This document shows positions 1-8,103 of a stretch of 47,937 bases of DNA, one piece after another. Each line of letters opens with the position of its first letter. Position 1 is the stretch's first letter. Below the pieces are notes generated by a model, which saw only the letters and a list, made by a program, of their open reading frames with translations, had not been told where the DNA came from and ran no database searches. The DNA comes from Actinomycetes bacterium (lineage in GTDB: Bacteria > Actinomycetota > Coriobacteriia > Coriobacteriales > Eggerthellaceae): assembly GCA_023403475.1 (NCBI GenBank), contig JAEYEL010000172.1, forward strand, positions 1 to 47,937, given 5' to 3'. The position numbers and the translations under genes are program-made.

Positions 1-605
1 CGCCCGGTGCGGGCAAGGGGACGCAGGCGGCCAAACTTGTTGAGGATTGCGGTCTGTGCCATATTTCCACAGGCGACATTCTGCGTGCCGCCGTGAAGAA
101 CCAGACGCCTTTGGGCGTGAAGGCCAAGGGCTTCATGGATGCCGGCGAGCTGGTGCCCGACGATCTTATCATCGACCTTATGAAAGAGCGCATCCAGCAG
201 CCCGATACCGAGCACGGCGTCATTTTGGACGGCTTCCCGCGCACTACGACGCAGGCCGTCGCGCTCGACACCATGCTGGCCGAGCTGGAGCGTCCGCTCG
301 ATGCCGCGCTGCTCATCGATGTTGATTTCGAGGTTATCGTTTGTCGCCTCACCTCCCGCCGCATGTGCAGGGAATGCGGCTACATCGGCTCCGAAGCCGA
401 TGCGCAGTGCCCGAAGTGCGCAGGCGAAATGTATCAGCGCGACGACGACAACGAGGCCACCGTGCGCAATCGCTTGGACGTGTACGAGAAGTCCACAAGT
501 CCGCTTATCGACTACTATCGCGGCTGCGAGCTTCTGGTGACCATCGACGGCGACCGCGCCCCCGAAGCGGTGTACGCCGACGTGAAACAGGCGCTCGGGC
601 TGTAA
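1..605 (+). CDS. adk: adenylate kinase, 5'-truncated by window edge
   Basis: Cytosolic adenylate kinase, interconverting ATP + AMP and 2 ADP. The reading frame is already open at base 3 and begins inside the P-loop (PGAGKGT, of the usual GxPGxGKGT), so only the first few residues are missing. The AMP-binding segment with DGFPRT follows, then a LID domain with a Cys4 zinc knuckle (CRECGY...CPKC), typical of Gram-positive and actinobacterial Adk. It ends normally with KQALGL and TAA at 603-605. In related genomes adk sits at the end of the ribosomal-protein/secY cluster, so that operon probably lies just upstream; this is inference. Identity is near certain. Confidence 0.96.
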   Translation, partial: PGAGKGTQAAKLVEDCGLCHISTGDILRAAVKNQTPLGVKAKGFMDAGELVPDDLIIDLMKERIQQPDTEHGVILDGFPRTTTQAVALDTMLAELERPLDAALLIDVDFEVIVCRLTSRRMCRECGYIGSEADAQCPKCAGEMYQRDDDNEATVRNRLDVYEKSTSPLIDYYRGCELLVTIDGDRAPEAVYADVKQALGL

Positions 606-764
606 AGGCGGGCTCCCGGCCTGCAAGAGCAGGCGCTTGAACTTGTAACGAGGCGCTTGCTGCAACAAAACAAAGACTCGCGGCGCGACCTTTCCGAATG
701 CCCTGGGGCAGCGATTCGCGAGGCCGTGGCGAACGCGTTCGTTCATCGCGATTACTCGTCGGTG
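606..764 (+). pseudogene. relic of RecG-like / HATPase_c_4 (AlbA_2) ATP-binding transcriptional regulator
   Basis: Directly after the adk stop, and in the same frame, the translation reads EQALELVTRRLL, then LSECPGAAIREAVANAFVHR and DYSSV. The motif AIREAvvNAlvHRDYS is the hallmark of the HATPase_c_4 region in proteins annotated as 'putative DNA-binding / RecG-related ATP-dependent helicase'. There is no start codon context, no upstream AlbA_2 domain, and the frame stops at 783-785. Only about 50 codons of a normally 400-500 codon gene remain, so this is a decayed fragment. Its 3' part overlaps the opposite-strand ORF at 752-1036. Confidence 0.6.
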
Positions 765-1036
765 GTCGCATCGGGGAAGGCGTAGGCTTGGAAGCTTTCT
801 CCACTGCCGTTGACGATATCGAATCTGGCGGTCGGCTTCGCGATGGGCCAGGCGTCGTCGCTGGTCGTATTGGCGAACTGCAGATAGGCGATGAAAACGT
901 AGGCCGCAGGATTGGTCGCTTTCGCTGCGCCCACGGCGACGGGGGCGGATACGGCCAGCTTGCGGATGTTGATGTCGCCTTCGTAATCGTAGATGAAGGC
1001 GATCACCTGCCGGCCTTTCTTAAGCGTCGTTTTCAA
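752..1036 (-). CDS. small hypothetical protein (94 aa), possibly a fragment
   Basis: An open frame of 94 codons with natural-looking composition (includes KLAVSAPVAVGAAKATNPAA and ends FPDATTDE). I do not recognise a family. The only upstream start is a TTG at 1036 directly after an in-frame stop (TAG) and without a Shine-Dalgarno sequence, so it may be the C-terminal remainder of a longer gene. It overlaps the HRDYS relic on the other strand, consistent with a region of gene decay between adk and the next intact gene. Confidence 0.35.
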   Translation of the reverse strand: MKTTLKKGRQVIAFIYDYEGDINIRKLAVSAPVAVGAAKATNPAAYVFIAYLQFANTTSDDAWPIAKPTARFDIVNGSGESFQAYAFPDATTDE

Positions 1037-1047
1037 GTTTTTCTAAC

Positions 1048-1069
1048 CTAACTTTATTGACTGAGTTAG
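1048..1069. repeat. short inverted repeat in adk/membrane-protein spacer
   Basis: CTAACT (1048-1053) and AGTTAG (1064-1069) form a perfect 6-bp inverted repeat with a 10-nt loop. A second overlapping pair is AACCTA (1045-1050) with TAGGTT (1072-1077). This AT-rich patch stands out from the GC-rich surroundings and could be a weak terminator or operator between the converging remnant region and the gene at 1138. Confidence 0.3.
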
Positions 1070-1120
1070 TCTAGGTTCCGGATGAAGGCAAACTGGCTTT
1101 CGCTTCCATTCGGCATGCCG

Positions 1121-1126
1121 TATAAT
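1121..1126 (+). promoter_or_regulatory. -10 hexamer TATAAT of a probably leaderless promoter
   Basis: A perfect TATAAT ends 11 nt before the ATG at 1138. There is no Shine-Dalgarno sequence in that gap, so transcription would begin at or a few bases before the start codon. No clear -35 hexamer is visible. Confidence 0.5.
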
Positions 1127-1137
1127 GGTTCTCCGTC

Positions 1138-3315
1138 ATGCCGACCGTCCGACAGAACATACGCTACTTCTACGTTGACCGTGTGCGACCGCGCCGTAAG
1201 GCCATTGCGCATGCGGTGCGGGCAGTGCTCGCCATACTTTCGGTAGCGGTGCTTCTGGAAGTGTTCCTGTTCAACATGAACTATTTCCGGTCGCTTGATT
1301 ACAACACCATCAATCTGAGCGACAAGCTCGACTTACAGCAAACCAAGGATGGGCGCTACAAGCTCACCACCGTCAACCACGTGATGGAATTCTCGAATCT
1401 CAACACCGAGGTGCACAACGTGCAGCTCGACTTCGACTGGACGCAGCCGGCTCAGGTGCTCAAGCTGAAAATCCAGTTCACCGACAGTGCACACCGCACG
1501 TACTTCGATTCGACCGAATACACGGTGGGCGTGCCTGACGCGTCGGTTTCAACCATGTCGTCGCAAAGCGAGTACATCTTCCTCAACACGACGGGGCTTA
1601 CGAACAGCCTGCGCATCGAGGTGGTAAGCGACGACACGACGTATCCGGTCGTGCTCACGAGCGTGAAGATCAATGCGAAGGTGCCCTTCGAGTTCAACGT
1701 GGCGCGGTTTTTCGCCGCTGCCTGCGTTTTAGCGCTGGTATACGCGTTCAGGCCGCGTTCGAGCATCTACCGCGTGAGCATCGTGAAGTGTCCGCGCACC
1801 TCGAAGGCCGTCATCGTCGCCACCGTGGCGCTTGAGATATGCCTTGCTTCGTCGTATCTGTTCATGGGGTCGAACCTGGTGGGCGTGGCCACGCAGAGCT
1901 ACAACTACGGATCATGGGACGGCCATAGCCTGGTGAACACCTACGAGGTGGGGGGCGACAACGCCCAGCAGTACGCCGATTTGGCACGCGCGATGGCCCA
2001 CGGGCAGCTCTACCTCGAGCAGGAGCCTCCGCAATGGCTGCAAGATATGAGCGACCCCTACGACAAAGGCGCCCGCGACGAGGCGCAGAAGGAAACGGGG
2101 GAGTCCTATCTGTTCGACGTGGCCTACTATAGCGGCCACTACTACGTGTACTTCGGCGTTGTGCCGGTGCTTTTGTTCTATTTGCCGTTCTATGTGCTCA
2201 CAGGCGCGAACTTCCCTACGGCCATAGGCGTGCTCGTTGCGGTAATAGCCTTCATCTTGGGAACATCGGCGCTGCTCGATAGGTTCGCGCGTTACCACTT
2301 CAAGCGGGTGAGCCTCGGGTTGTATTTGCTGCTGCAAATTCCCCTTGTGGGCTGTTGCGGCGTTCTGTATCTGCTGAAGTTCCCCACGTTCTATTCGCTG
2401 CCCATTGCGTGCGGGTTGGCGTTTTCGGTGTGGGGGCTTTACTTTTGGATGCGCGGGCGCCTCTCGCCTCGACCCGAGAGGTGGTATCTTGCCGGGTCGC
2501 TCTGCATGGCGCTCGTTGCGGGGTGCCGCCCGCAGCTTCTGGCGTTGTCGCTTTTGGCGTTTCCTTTGTTCTGGCGAACATACATTAAGGAAAGACGGCT
2601 GCTCACGGCGCGTGGTGCGCGGGAGTTCGCCTGCTTGGCGGCACCGTATCTGGTGGTGGCGGCAGGTCTTATGTGGTACAACAAAGCGCGGTTCGGCTCG
2701 CCTTTCGACTTCGGCGCGAACTACAACCTTACGGTGAACGACATGACGAAGCGCGGCGTGAACGTGGGCCGTCTCGCTCCGGCTCTGTTCGCGTACTTCC
2801 TGCAGCCGCCTTGCGCGACCGGCGTGTTCCCCTTCATCCAGGCTGCACCGTTCGACACCACTTATATGGGGCAGACCATCAAGGAGGCTACGTTCGGCGG
2901 CATCTTCGCGTGCCTGCCGCTTCTGTGGGTGCTGCCGTTTGCAGGGCGCCTGCTGCGCCTTCGATGCAGGGAACGCTCGACGCGCACGGTCATGGGCGTG
3001 GTTGTGGTCCTGCTTGCCATGGGCGTGGTGGTCGCGCTGTTCGACGCGGAAATGGCGGGCATCCTGCAGCGCTACTACGCCGACTTCAGCTTCATGTTTT
3101 TGGCCGCTGCCGTGCTTTTGGCGTTCATTGCGAACGAGAACCTAAAGCCGGGCGGCATAGCGCGCAACGTGCTCATGAAGGTGCTGCTCGTGCTGGTGGC
3201 GCTGAGCGTCCTGTACAGCTCGCTTCTGTGCTTCGTTCCCGAAATCGGCTGGTATTCCGACGTGTACGATTGGGCCTATCAGGATGTCATAGAAGCAGCG
3301 TTGTTCTGGACGTAG
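1138..3315 (+). CDS. polytopic membrane protein, possible GT-C type glycosyltransferase
   Basis: 725 aa. A cytoplasmic basic N-terminus (RPRRKAIAH) precedes a first membrane helix at about residues 23-45. A beta-rich extracytoplasmic domain of about 145 residues follows, then a dozen or so hydrophobic helices (for example YVYFGVVPVLLFYLPFYVL). An acidic-aromatic stretch, GGDNAQQYADLARAMAHGQL, resembles the first loop of GT-C (PMT/ArnT-like) glycosyltransferases, where such residues bind the sugar-phosphate lipid donor. The gene is monocistronic, with a TATAAT just ahead of the ATG. The role in cell-envelope glycan assembly is inferred from topology only; no catalytic motif was proven. Confidence 0.7.
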   Translation: MPTVRQNIRYFYVDRVRPRRKAIAHAVRAVLAILSVAVLLEVFLFNMNYFRSLDYNTINLSDKLDLQQTKDGRYKLTTVNHVMEFSNLNTEVHNVQLDFDWTQPAQVLKLKIQFTDSAHRTYFDSTEYTVGVPDASVSTMSSQSEYIFLNTTGLTNSLRIEVVSDDTTYPVVLTSVKINAKVPFEFNVARFFAAACVLALVYAFRPRSSIYRVSIVKCPRTSKAVIVATVALEICLASSYLFMGSNLVGVATQSYNYGSWDGHSLVNTYEVGGDNAQQYADLARAMAHGQLYLEQEPPQWLQDMSDPYDKGARDEAQKETGESYLFDVAYYSGHYYVYFGVVPVLLFYLPFYVLTGANFPTAIGVLVAVIAFILGTSALLDRFARYHFKRVSLGLYLLLQIPLVGCCGVLYLLKFPTFYSLPIACGLAFSVWGLYFWMRGRLSPRPERWYLAGSLCMALVAGCRPQLLALSLLAFPLFWRTYIKERRLLTARGAREFACLAAPYLVVAAGLMWYNKARFGSPFDFGANYNLTVNDMTKRGVNVGRLAPALFAYFLQPPCATGVFPFIQAAPFDTTYMGQTIKEATFGGIFACLPLLWVLPFAGRLLRLRCRERSTRTVMGVVVVLLAMGVVVALFDAEMAGILQRYYADFSFMFLAAAVLLAFIANENLKPGGIARNVLMKVLLVLVALSVLYSSLLCFVPEIGWYSDVYDWAYQDVIEAALFWT

Positions 3316-3342
3316 CCGAGGAGGGTTGACGGCGACGCGGAT

Positions 3343-3918
3343 TCAGCGAACGGTTTTCCCGTCGGTTGGTCGCCCGGAGTGATCCTTCTCTGCCCGACGT
3401 TTGCCCTCTCCTCCGCGCGTTTTCCCGTCGGTTGGTCGCTCGGGCTGATCTTTCAGCTCTTTTCCCAGTTCCTTCGCTAGGATGGGGAAAAGCTCGGCAA
3501 GCGTTGCGTCGATGGCCTTTTTCTTGAGCTGACATTCCCAAACGGTGTGGACGGTCCAGCCGGCATCAAGCAGCGCGGCGAGGTTTTCCGCGTCGCGTTG
3601 CACGTTGCGGTCGAACTTCATGGCCCAGTACTCCACATGGCTTTTCGGTGTGGAGGGGTGGCAGTGCGGGCAGCGGTGCCAGAAGCAGCCGTTCACGAAC
3701 AGCGCCACGCGCTTGCCCGGCCAAGCGATATCGGGGTGCCCCGGCGCCTTCCATTGCAGCCGGTAGCCGCCAAGTCCCGCAGCTCGCAGCCTTTCGCGCA
3801 TGATGAGCTCGGGCTTGGTGTTCGCCCGCTTGTTCCCCTGCATCGACTTGCGCACATGTTCGTTGGAGGCCTCAGGCGCCGGAATACGTGAGGGTTTTGT
3901 TTCGCTGTCATTTTCCAT
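3343..3918 (-). CDS. vsr: very short patch repair endonuclease (Vsr family)
   Basis: Nicks DNA 5' of T in T:G mismatches that arise when 5-methylcytosine deaminates. Family features are visible in order: RSMQGNKRANTKPELIMRERL, the catalytic PD motif (GHPDIAWPGKRVALFVNGCF), the zinc/active-site block GCFWHRCPHC and VWECQL near the C-terminus. The start chosen is the ATG at 3918 (MENDSE), because a TATGAT -10 at 3931-3926 would place the transcript 5' end there; an in-frame ATG at 3930 is the alternative (195 aa). The tail carries a duplicated RPTDGKT sequence not seen in typical Vsr proteins (see findings). Two m5C methyltransferases lie in the window; the nearer, at 8104, is separated from vsr by nifJ. 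Confidence 0.88.
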   Translation of the reverse strand: MENDSETKPSRIPAPEASNEHVRKSMQGNKRANTKPELIMRERLRAAGLGGYRLQWKAPGHPDIAWPGKRVALFVNGCFWHRCPHCHPSTPKSHVEYWAMKFDRNVQRDAENLAALLDAGWTVHTVWECQLKKKAIDATLAELFPILAKELGKELKDQPERPTDGKTRGGEGKRRAEKDHSGRPTDGKTVR

Positions 3919-3925
3919 GCTTCCC

Positions 3926-3931
3926 ATCATA
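3926..3931 (-). promoter_or_regulatory. -10 hexamer TATGAT of vsr, leaderless arrangement
   Basis: On the minus strand TATGAT is followed by 7 nt and then the ATG at 3918, with no ribosome binding site between. The -35 region is poor. The spacing matches that of other candidate leaderless genes in the window. Confidence 0.4.
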
Positions 3932-4082
3932 CCGCAATTGTTTTCGCACGGGGCGCGAGTTTGCCGCGAGCGCTTTTGTTCTTTGCGTCTCCGTTCGGCC
4001 TTGTTCCTTCACAAGTCGCGCACAAATGACCCCGTTTGCCGACGTGCGCGCCACTCGTTCGCCGAAGGGAAGGATCTTTGCG

Positions 4083-4110
4083 TTGTAGCCCGCAAGTGAA
4101 CTGGTATGAT
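4083..4110 (+). promoter_or_regulatory. probable sigma-A promoter of nifJ
   Basis: TTGTAG (4083-4088), 16-nt spacer, TATGAT (4105-4110). It is followed by a leader of about 85 nt and a strong AAGGAG ahead of the nifJ ATG at 4203. The 272-bp space between vsr and nifJ holds no other gene that I can support. Confidence 0.45.
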
Positions 4111-4202
4111 GATATCCGTGTAGCCTAAGGAGCGGGCGAGAGGCGAAAACGATGGGCAGGGCTGCTCGCTTCAAGGAGGATTTCCCTGAAAAGGAGAGGT
4201 GT

Positions 4203-7200
4203 ATGACGAGAGAATTCAAATCGATGGACGGCAACAACGCCGCAGCGTACGTCTCCTATGCGTTTACCGAGGTGGCGGGCATTTATCCCATTACGCCGTC
4301 AAGTCCCATGGCCGACTTCGTTGACCAATGGGCGGCTGCCGGCAAGAAGAACATCTTCGGCACCACGGTGAAAGTTTGCGAAATGCAGTCGGAGGGCGGC
4401 GCTGCCGGCGCATTGCACGGCTCGCTTGCCGCCGGTGCGCTTTCCACCACCTATACCGCTTCGCAGGGCCTGCTCCTCATGATCCCGAACATGTACAAGA
4501 TAGCCGCCGAGCAACTGCCGAGCGTGTTTCATGTGAGTGCGCGTACGGTGGCGACGCATGCGCTCAACATCTTCGGCGACCATTCCGACGTCATGGCCTG
4601 CCGCCAGACCGGCTTCGCTATGCTCGCCGAGGGCAACGTGCAGGAAGTCATGGATCTTTCCGCCGTGGCGCATCTTTCCGCCATCAAAGGGCGTACGCCC
4701 TTCATCAACTTCTTCGACGGCTTCCGCACCTCGCACGAGGTTCAGAAGATCGCCGTGTGGAATTACGACGATCTGGCCGAGATGTGCGACATGGATGCTG
4801 TGCGCGCGTTCCGCGAACACGCGCTTAACCCCGAGCGTCCCGCCATGCGCGGCAGCCATGAGAACGGCGACATCTTCTTCCAGCATCGCGAGGCATGCAA
4901 CAGCCACTACGATGCGCTGCCTGCGGTGGTGGAAGACTACATGCATCAGGTGAACGCTCGTCTGGGCACCGACTACGAGCTGTTCAACTACTACGGCGTC
5001 CCCGATGCCGAGCGCGTCATCGTGGCTATGGGGTCGTTCTGCGATGTGTGCGAGGAAGTCATCGACTACCTGTGTGCCCAGGGCGAGAAGGTTGGCCTGG
5101 TGAAGGTGCGCTTGTATCGCCCCTTCGTAACAAGCAAGTTCGTGGCGACGCTGCCCGAAACGGTGAAGAAGCTAGCCGTTCTCGATCGCACGAAGGAACC
5201 GGGCGCCATCGGCGAGCCGCTCTACATGGACGTGGTAAACGCGCTGGCTGTGGAAGGTCGCACGGGCCTTACGGTCGTGGGCGGTCGCTACGGCCTGGGT
5301 TCGAAGGACACCCCGCCGTCTTCGGTGTTCGCCATCTACCGGGAGCTTGAGCGCGACGCGCCGAAGCGCGAGTTCACCATCGGCATCGTCGACGATGTGA
5401 CGCACCTGTCGCTTCCCGAGGAGCCGTGTCCCAACACGGCGGCGGCCGGCACCATCGAGTGCAAGTTCTGGGGCTTGGGCGGCGACGGCACGGTGGGCGC
5501 GAACAAGAACTCCATCAAGATAATCGGCGACCACACCGACAAGTACGTGCAGGCATACTTCCAGTACGACTCGAAGAAGACCGGCGGCGTGACCATCAGC
5601 CACCTGCGCTTCGGCGATTCCCCCATTCGCAGTCCCTACTACATTAACAAGGCCGACTTCGTGGCGTGCCACAACCCGTCGTATGTGACCAAGGGCTTCC
5701 GCATGGTCAACGACGTGAAGCCGGGCGGCGCGTTCATGATCAACTGCCAGTGGACGCCCGAAGAACTCGAGCACCATCTGAATGCCGAGGCCAAGCGCTA
5801 CATCGCCGAAAACGACATCAGGCTCTACACCATCAACGCCATCGACCTTGCCCAAGAAATCGGTATGGGCAAGCGCACGAACACCATCCTGCAGTCGGCG
5901 TTCTTCGCGCTTGCGAAGGTCATGCCGCAAGAAGAAGCCATCCAGTGCATGAAGGATGCCGCCACGAAGTCCTACTTGAAGAAGGGTCAGGACGTGGTGG
6001 ATATGAACCATCGTGCCATCGAGGCGGGTGCTACGGCGTTTACGCAGGTGGAAGTTCCCGCGAGCTGGGCGCAGGCGGAAGATGACGCGGCGCAGCCCGA
6101 AATTGACGGGCCGGCGAAGCTTGTGGCGCAGGTGCGCGGCATCATGGAGCCGGTTGCCCGCATGGATGGCGACCGCCTTCCCGTTTCAGCCTTCGCGGCG
6201 CATGTGGACGGCCAGTTCGAACAGGGCGCGGCTGCCTACGAGAAGCGCGGCGTTGCCGTGAGCGTTCCCGCGTGGGAAGCCGAGAAATGCATCCAGTGCA
6301 ACAACTGCTCGTTCGTGTGCCCGCACGCCACCATTCGCCCGTTTGCGCTTTCCGCCGAGGAAGCGGATGCGGCGCCTGCCGGCATCGCGCTTATTCCCGC
6401 GAAGGGGAAGGCTGCGGCGGCAGCGGGCTTGCAGTACACGCTTGCGGTTTCCCCGCTCGATTGCATGGGCTGCGCGGTGTGCATCGGGCAGTGCCCCACA
6501 GGCGCGCTTTCCATGGTGCCCACCGAAGGCGAACTGGCCAAGCAAGAGGTCTTCGACTGGTGTGTGACCAACGTGACCGAAAAGCCCGAGCTTACGGACG
6601 CAAGCGTCAAGGGTAGCCAGTTCAAGCGCCCGCTGCTCGAATTCTCCGGCGCGTGCGCGGGCTGCGCTGAAACGTCGTACGCACGCCTTGTCACGCAACT
6701 GTTCGGCGACCGCATGTACGTGGCGAACGCCACCGGATGCTCGTCCATTTGGGGCGGCCCTGCGGCCACCTCTCCTTACACGGCGAACGCCGAAGGGCAT
6801 GGCCCCGCATGGTCGAACTCGCTGTTCGAAGACAACGCCGAACACGGCTTGGGTATGCTTTTGGGGCATGAGGCCGTGCGCAACAAGATTGCGGCCGACA
6901 CCGAGCGTCTGCTTGCGGAGGACGTGAGCGAAGCGGCGCGCGTTGCCGCGCAGGCATGGCTCGATGCGCGCGGCGATGCCGAGGGCTCGAAAGAAGCCGC
7001 TGCCGCCTACATCGCCGAGCTTGAGAAGATAGCTGATGGCGACATGGGCGCTGCGGGTTCGGCGGGTTCGGGAAGCGCGGCGAGCGAGATCGCAGGCGCT
7101 ATCCTCGAAAACAAGGAGTACCTGACCAAGAAGTCCGTCTGGATCTTCGGCGGCGACGGCTGGGCTTACGACATCGGCTACGGCGGCCTTGACCATGTGC

Positions 7201-7784
7201 TTGCCAGCGGCCAGGACGTGAACGTGTTCGTGTTCGACACCGAGGTGTATTCCAACACGGGCGGCCAAGCGTCGAAGGCGTCCAACATCGGACAAGTGGC
7301 GCAGTTCGCCGCCGCCGGCAAAGACATCAAGAAGAAGAGCCTTACCGAAATAGCCATGGCCTACGGATATGTGTACGTGGCGCAGGTGGCCATGGGCGCG
7401 AAGCCCGTGCAAACCCTGAAGGCCATTCAAGAGGCCGAGGCGTATCCGGGGCCGTCGCTCATCATAGGCTACTCGCCGTGCGAGATGCACTCCATCAAGG
7501 GCGGCATGGCGAACTGCCAAGAGGAAATGAAGAAGGCCGTGGATTGCGGGTACTGGAACTTGTTCCGCTTCAACCCGGCGGCGCAGGCAGGCAAGAAGTT
7601 CACGCTCGACTCCAAAGAGCCTGCAGGCGGCTATCAGGAATTCCTTATGAACGAGGCACGCTACAGCCGTCTGACCCGCGAGTTCCCCGAACGCGCCACC
7701 GAGCTGTTCGAGCGCAACGAACAGGCCGCTATGGAGCGGTACAACCACTTGGTGAAGCTCAAGGAAGTGTACGCGGAAGCTTAG
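4203..7784 (+). CDS. nifJ: pyruvate:ferredoxin (flavodoxin) oxidoreductase, single-chain
   Basis: Oxidises pyruvate with CoA to acetyl-CoA and CO2 while reducing ferredoxin, the core step of anaerobic pyruvate metabolism. 1193 aa, the usual length for the fused homodimeric enzyme. Domain order: pyrimidine/TPP domain beginning MDGNNAAAYVSYAFTEVAGI, transketolase-like and gamma domains, then a ferredoxin insert with two [4Fe-4S] motifs (CIQCNNCSFVCPH from residue 696; CMGCAVCIGQCP from 754). A CAGC...GCSS segment provides ligands for the third cluster, and the TPP-binding GDGWAYDIGYGG (about 984) precedes EVYSNTGGQASK. The ATG at 4203 is preferred over 4152 because GAAAAGGAGAGG lies just ahead of it. 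Monocistronic, with its own promoter and a strong hairpin downstream. Confidence 0.96.
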   Translation: MTREFKSMDGNNAAAYVSYAFTEVAGIYPITPSSPMADFVDQWAAAGKKNIFGTTVKVCEMQSEGGAAGALHGSLAAGALSTTYTASQGLLLMIPNMYKIAAEQLPSVFHVSARTVATHALNIFGDHSDVMACRQTGFAMLAEGNVQEVMDLSAVAHLSAIKGRTPFINFFDGFRTSHEVQKIAVWNYDDLAEMCDMDAVRAFREHALNPERPAMRGSHENGDIFFQHREACNSHYDALPAVVEDYMHQVNARLGTDYELFNYYGVPDAERVIVAMGSFCDVCEEVIDYLCAQGEKVGLVKVRLYRPFVTSKFVATLPETVKKLAVLDRTKEPGAIGEPLYMDVVNALAVEGRTGLTVVGGRYGLGSKDTPPSSVFAIYRELERDAPKREFTIGIVDDVTHLSLPEEPCPNTAAAGTIECKFWGLGGDGTVGANKNSIKIIGDHTDKYVQAYFQYDSKKTGGVTISHLRFGDSPIRSPYYINKADFVACHNPSYVTKGFRMVNDVKPGGAFMINCQWTPEELEHHLNAEAKRYIAENDIRLYTINAIDLAQEIGMGKRTNTILQSAFFALAKVMPQEEAIQCMKDAATKSYLKKGQDVVDMNHRAIEAGATAFTQVEVPASWAQAEDDAAQPEIDGPAKLVAQVRGIMEPVARMDGDRLPVSAFAAHVDGQFEQGAAAYEKRGVAVSVPAWEAEKCIQCNNCSFVCPHATIRPFALSAEEADAAPAGIALIPAKGKAAAAAGLQYTLAVSPLDCMGCAVCIGQCPTGALSMVPTEGELAKQEVFDWCVTNVTEKPELTDASVKGSQFKRPLLEFSGACAGCAETSYARLVTQLFGDRMYVANATGCSSIWGGPAATSPYTANAEGHGPAWSNSLFEDNAEHGLGMLLGHEAVRNKIAADTERLLAEDVSEAARVAAQAWLDARGDAEGSKEAAAAYIAELEKIADGDMGAAGSAGSGSAASEIAGAILENKEYLTKKSVWIFGGDGWAYDIGYGGLDHVLASGQDVNVFVFDTEVYSNTGGQASKASNIGQVAQFAAAGKDIKKKSLTEIAMAYGYVYVAQVAMGAKPVQTLKAIQEAEAYPGPSLIIGYSPCEMHSIKGGMANCQEEMKKAVDCGYWNLFRFNPAAQAGKKFTLDSKEPAGGYQEFLMNEARYSRLTREFPERATELFERNEQAAMERYNHLVKLKEVYAEA

Positions 7785-7818
7785 AAGCGTCGCTGCCCGT
7801 CTTCGGCCAGCAAGCGAT

Positions 7819-7858
7819 GCAATACCGAGGGGCGCCGAAGGGTGCCCCTCGGTATTGC
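7819..7858 (+). terminator. strong hairpin after nifJ
   Basis: A perfect 15-bp stem (7819-7833 pairs with 7844-7858) with a 10-nt loop, 34 bp after the nifJ stop. The following T-tract is weak (TTGCGGG), so it may act as a factor-dependent or processing hairpin rather than a classical intrinsic terminator. Confidence 0.6.
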
Positions 7859-7873
7859 TTGCGGGTGTATGAT

Positions 7874-7958
7874 GCGCGCGCAAGCAAGGCGCGCGCGGCA
7901 GCAAAAAGCGCGCGCAAGCAAGGCGCGCACGGCAGCAAAAAGCACGTAGCAGTAAAAA
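7874..7958. repeat. 34-bp tandem repeat, two copies plus a degenerate third
   Basis: Unit 1 at 7874-7907 and unit 2 at 7908-7941 differ at one position; 7942-7958 looks like a decayed third half-unit (ends in the same TAAAAA-like tail). Each unit begins GCGCGCGCAAGCAAGG and ends GGCAGCAAAAA. It lies in the 319-bp spacer between nifJ and the methyltransferase, in which no gene is supported. Confidence 0.75.
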
Positions 7959-8103
7959 GCACGCGGCGCGTTCGACGAGTGTCTTTCGTCGCTTCTCGGC
8001 TCGCTTCTGCGATCTTTGTGATTCTCTGTTGCACCGTCGGAAACGAGGTCGGATGCTTTTTCTCTCGTGCTATTATAACCGCTGCATAGGCAAAGGTTAT
8101 CGA

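Noticed and set aside
4152..4202. Upstream ATG at 4152 as the nifJ start
   Set aside because: It would add MGRAARFKEDFPEKERC, which is not part of the family, and its Shine-Dalgarno spacing is poor compared with the ATG at 4203.
6186..7904. 572-codon open frame on the minus strand opposite nifJ
   Set aside because: Composition is arginine/histidine-rich shadow translation of a high-GC gene; nifJ on the plus strand is unambiguous.
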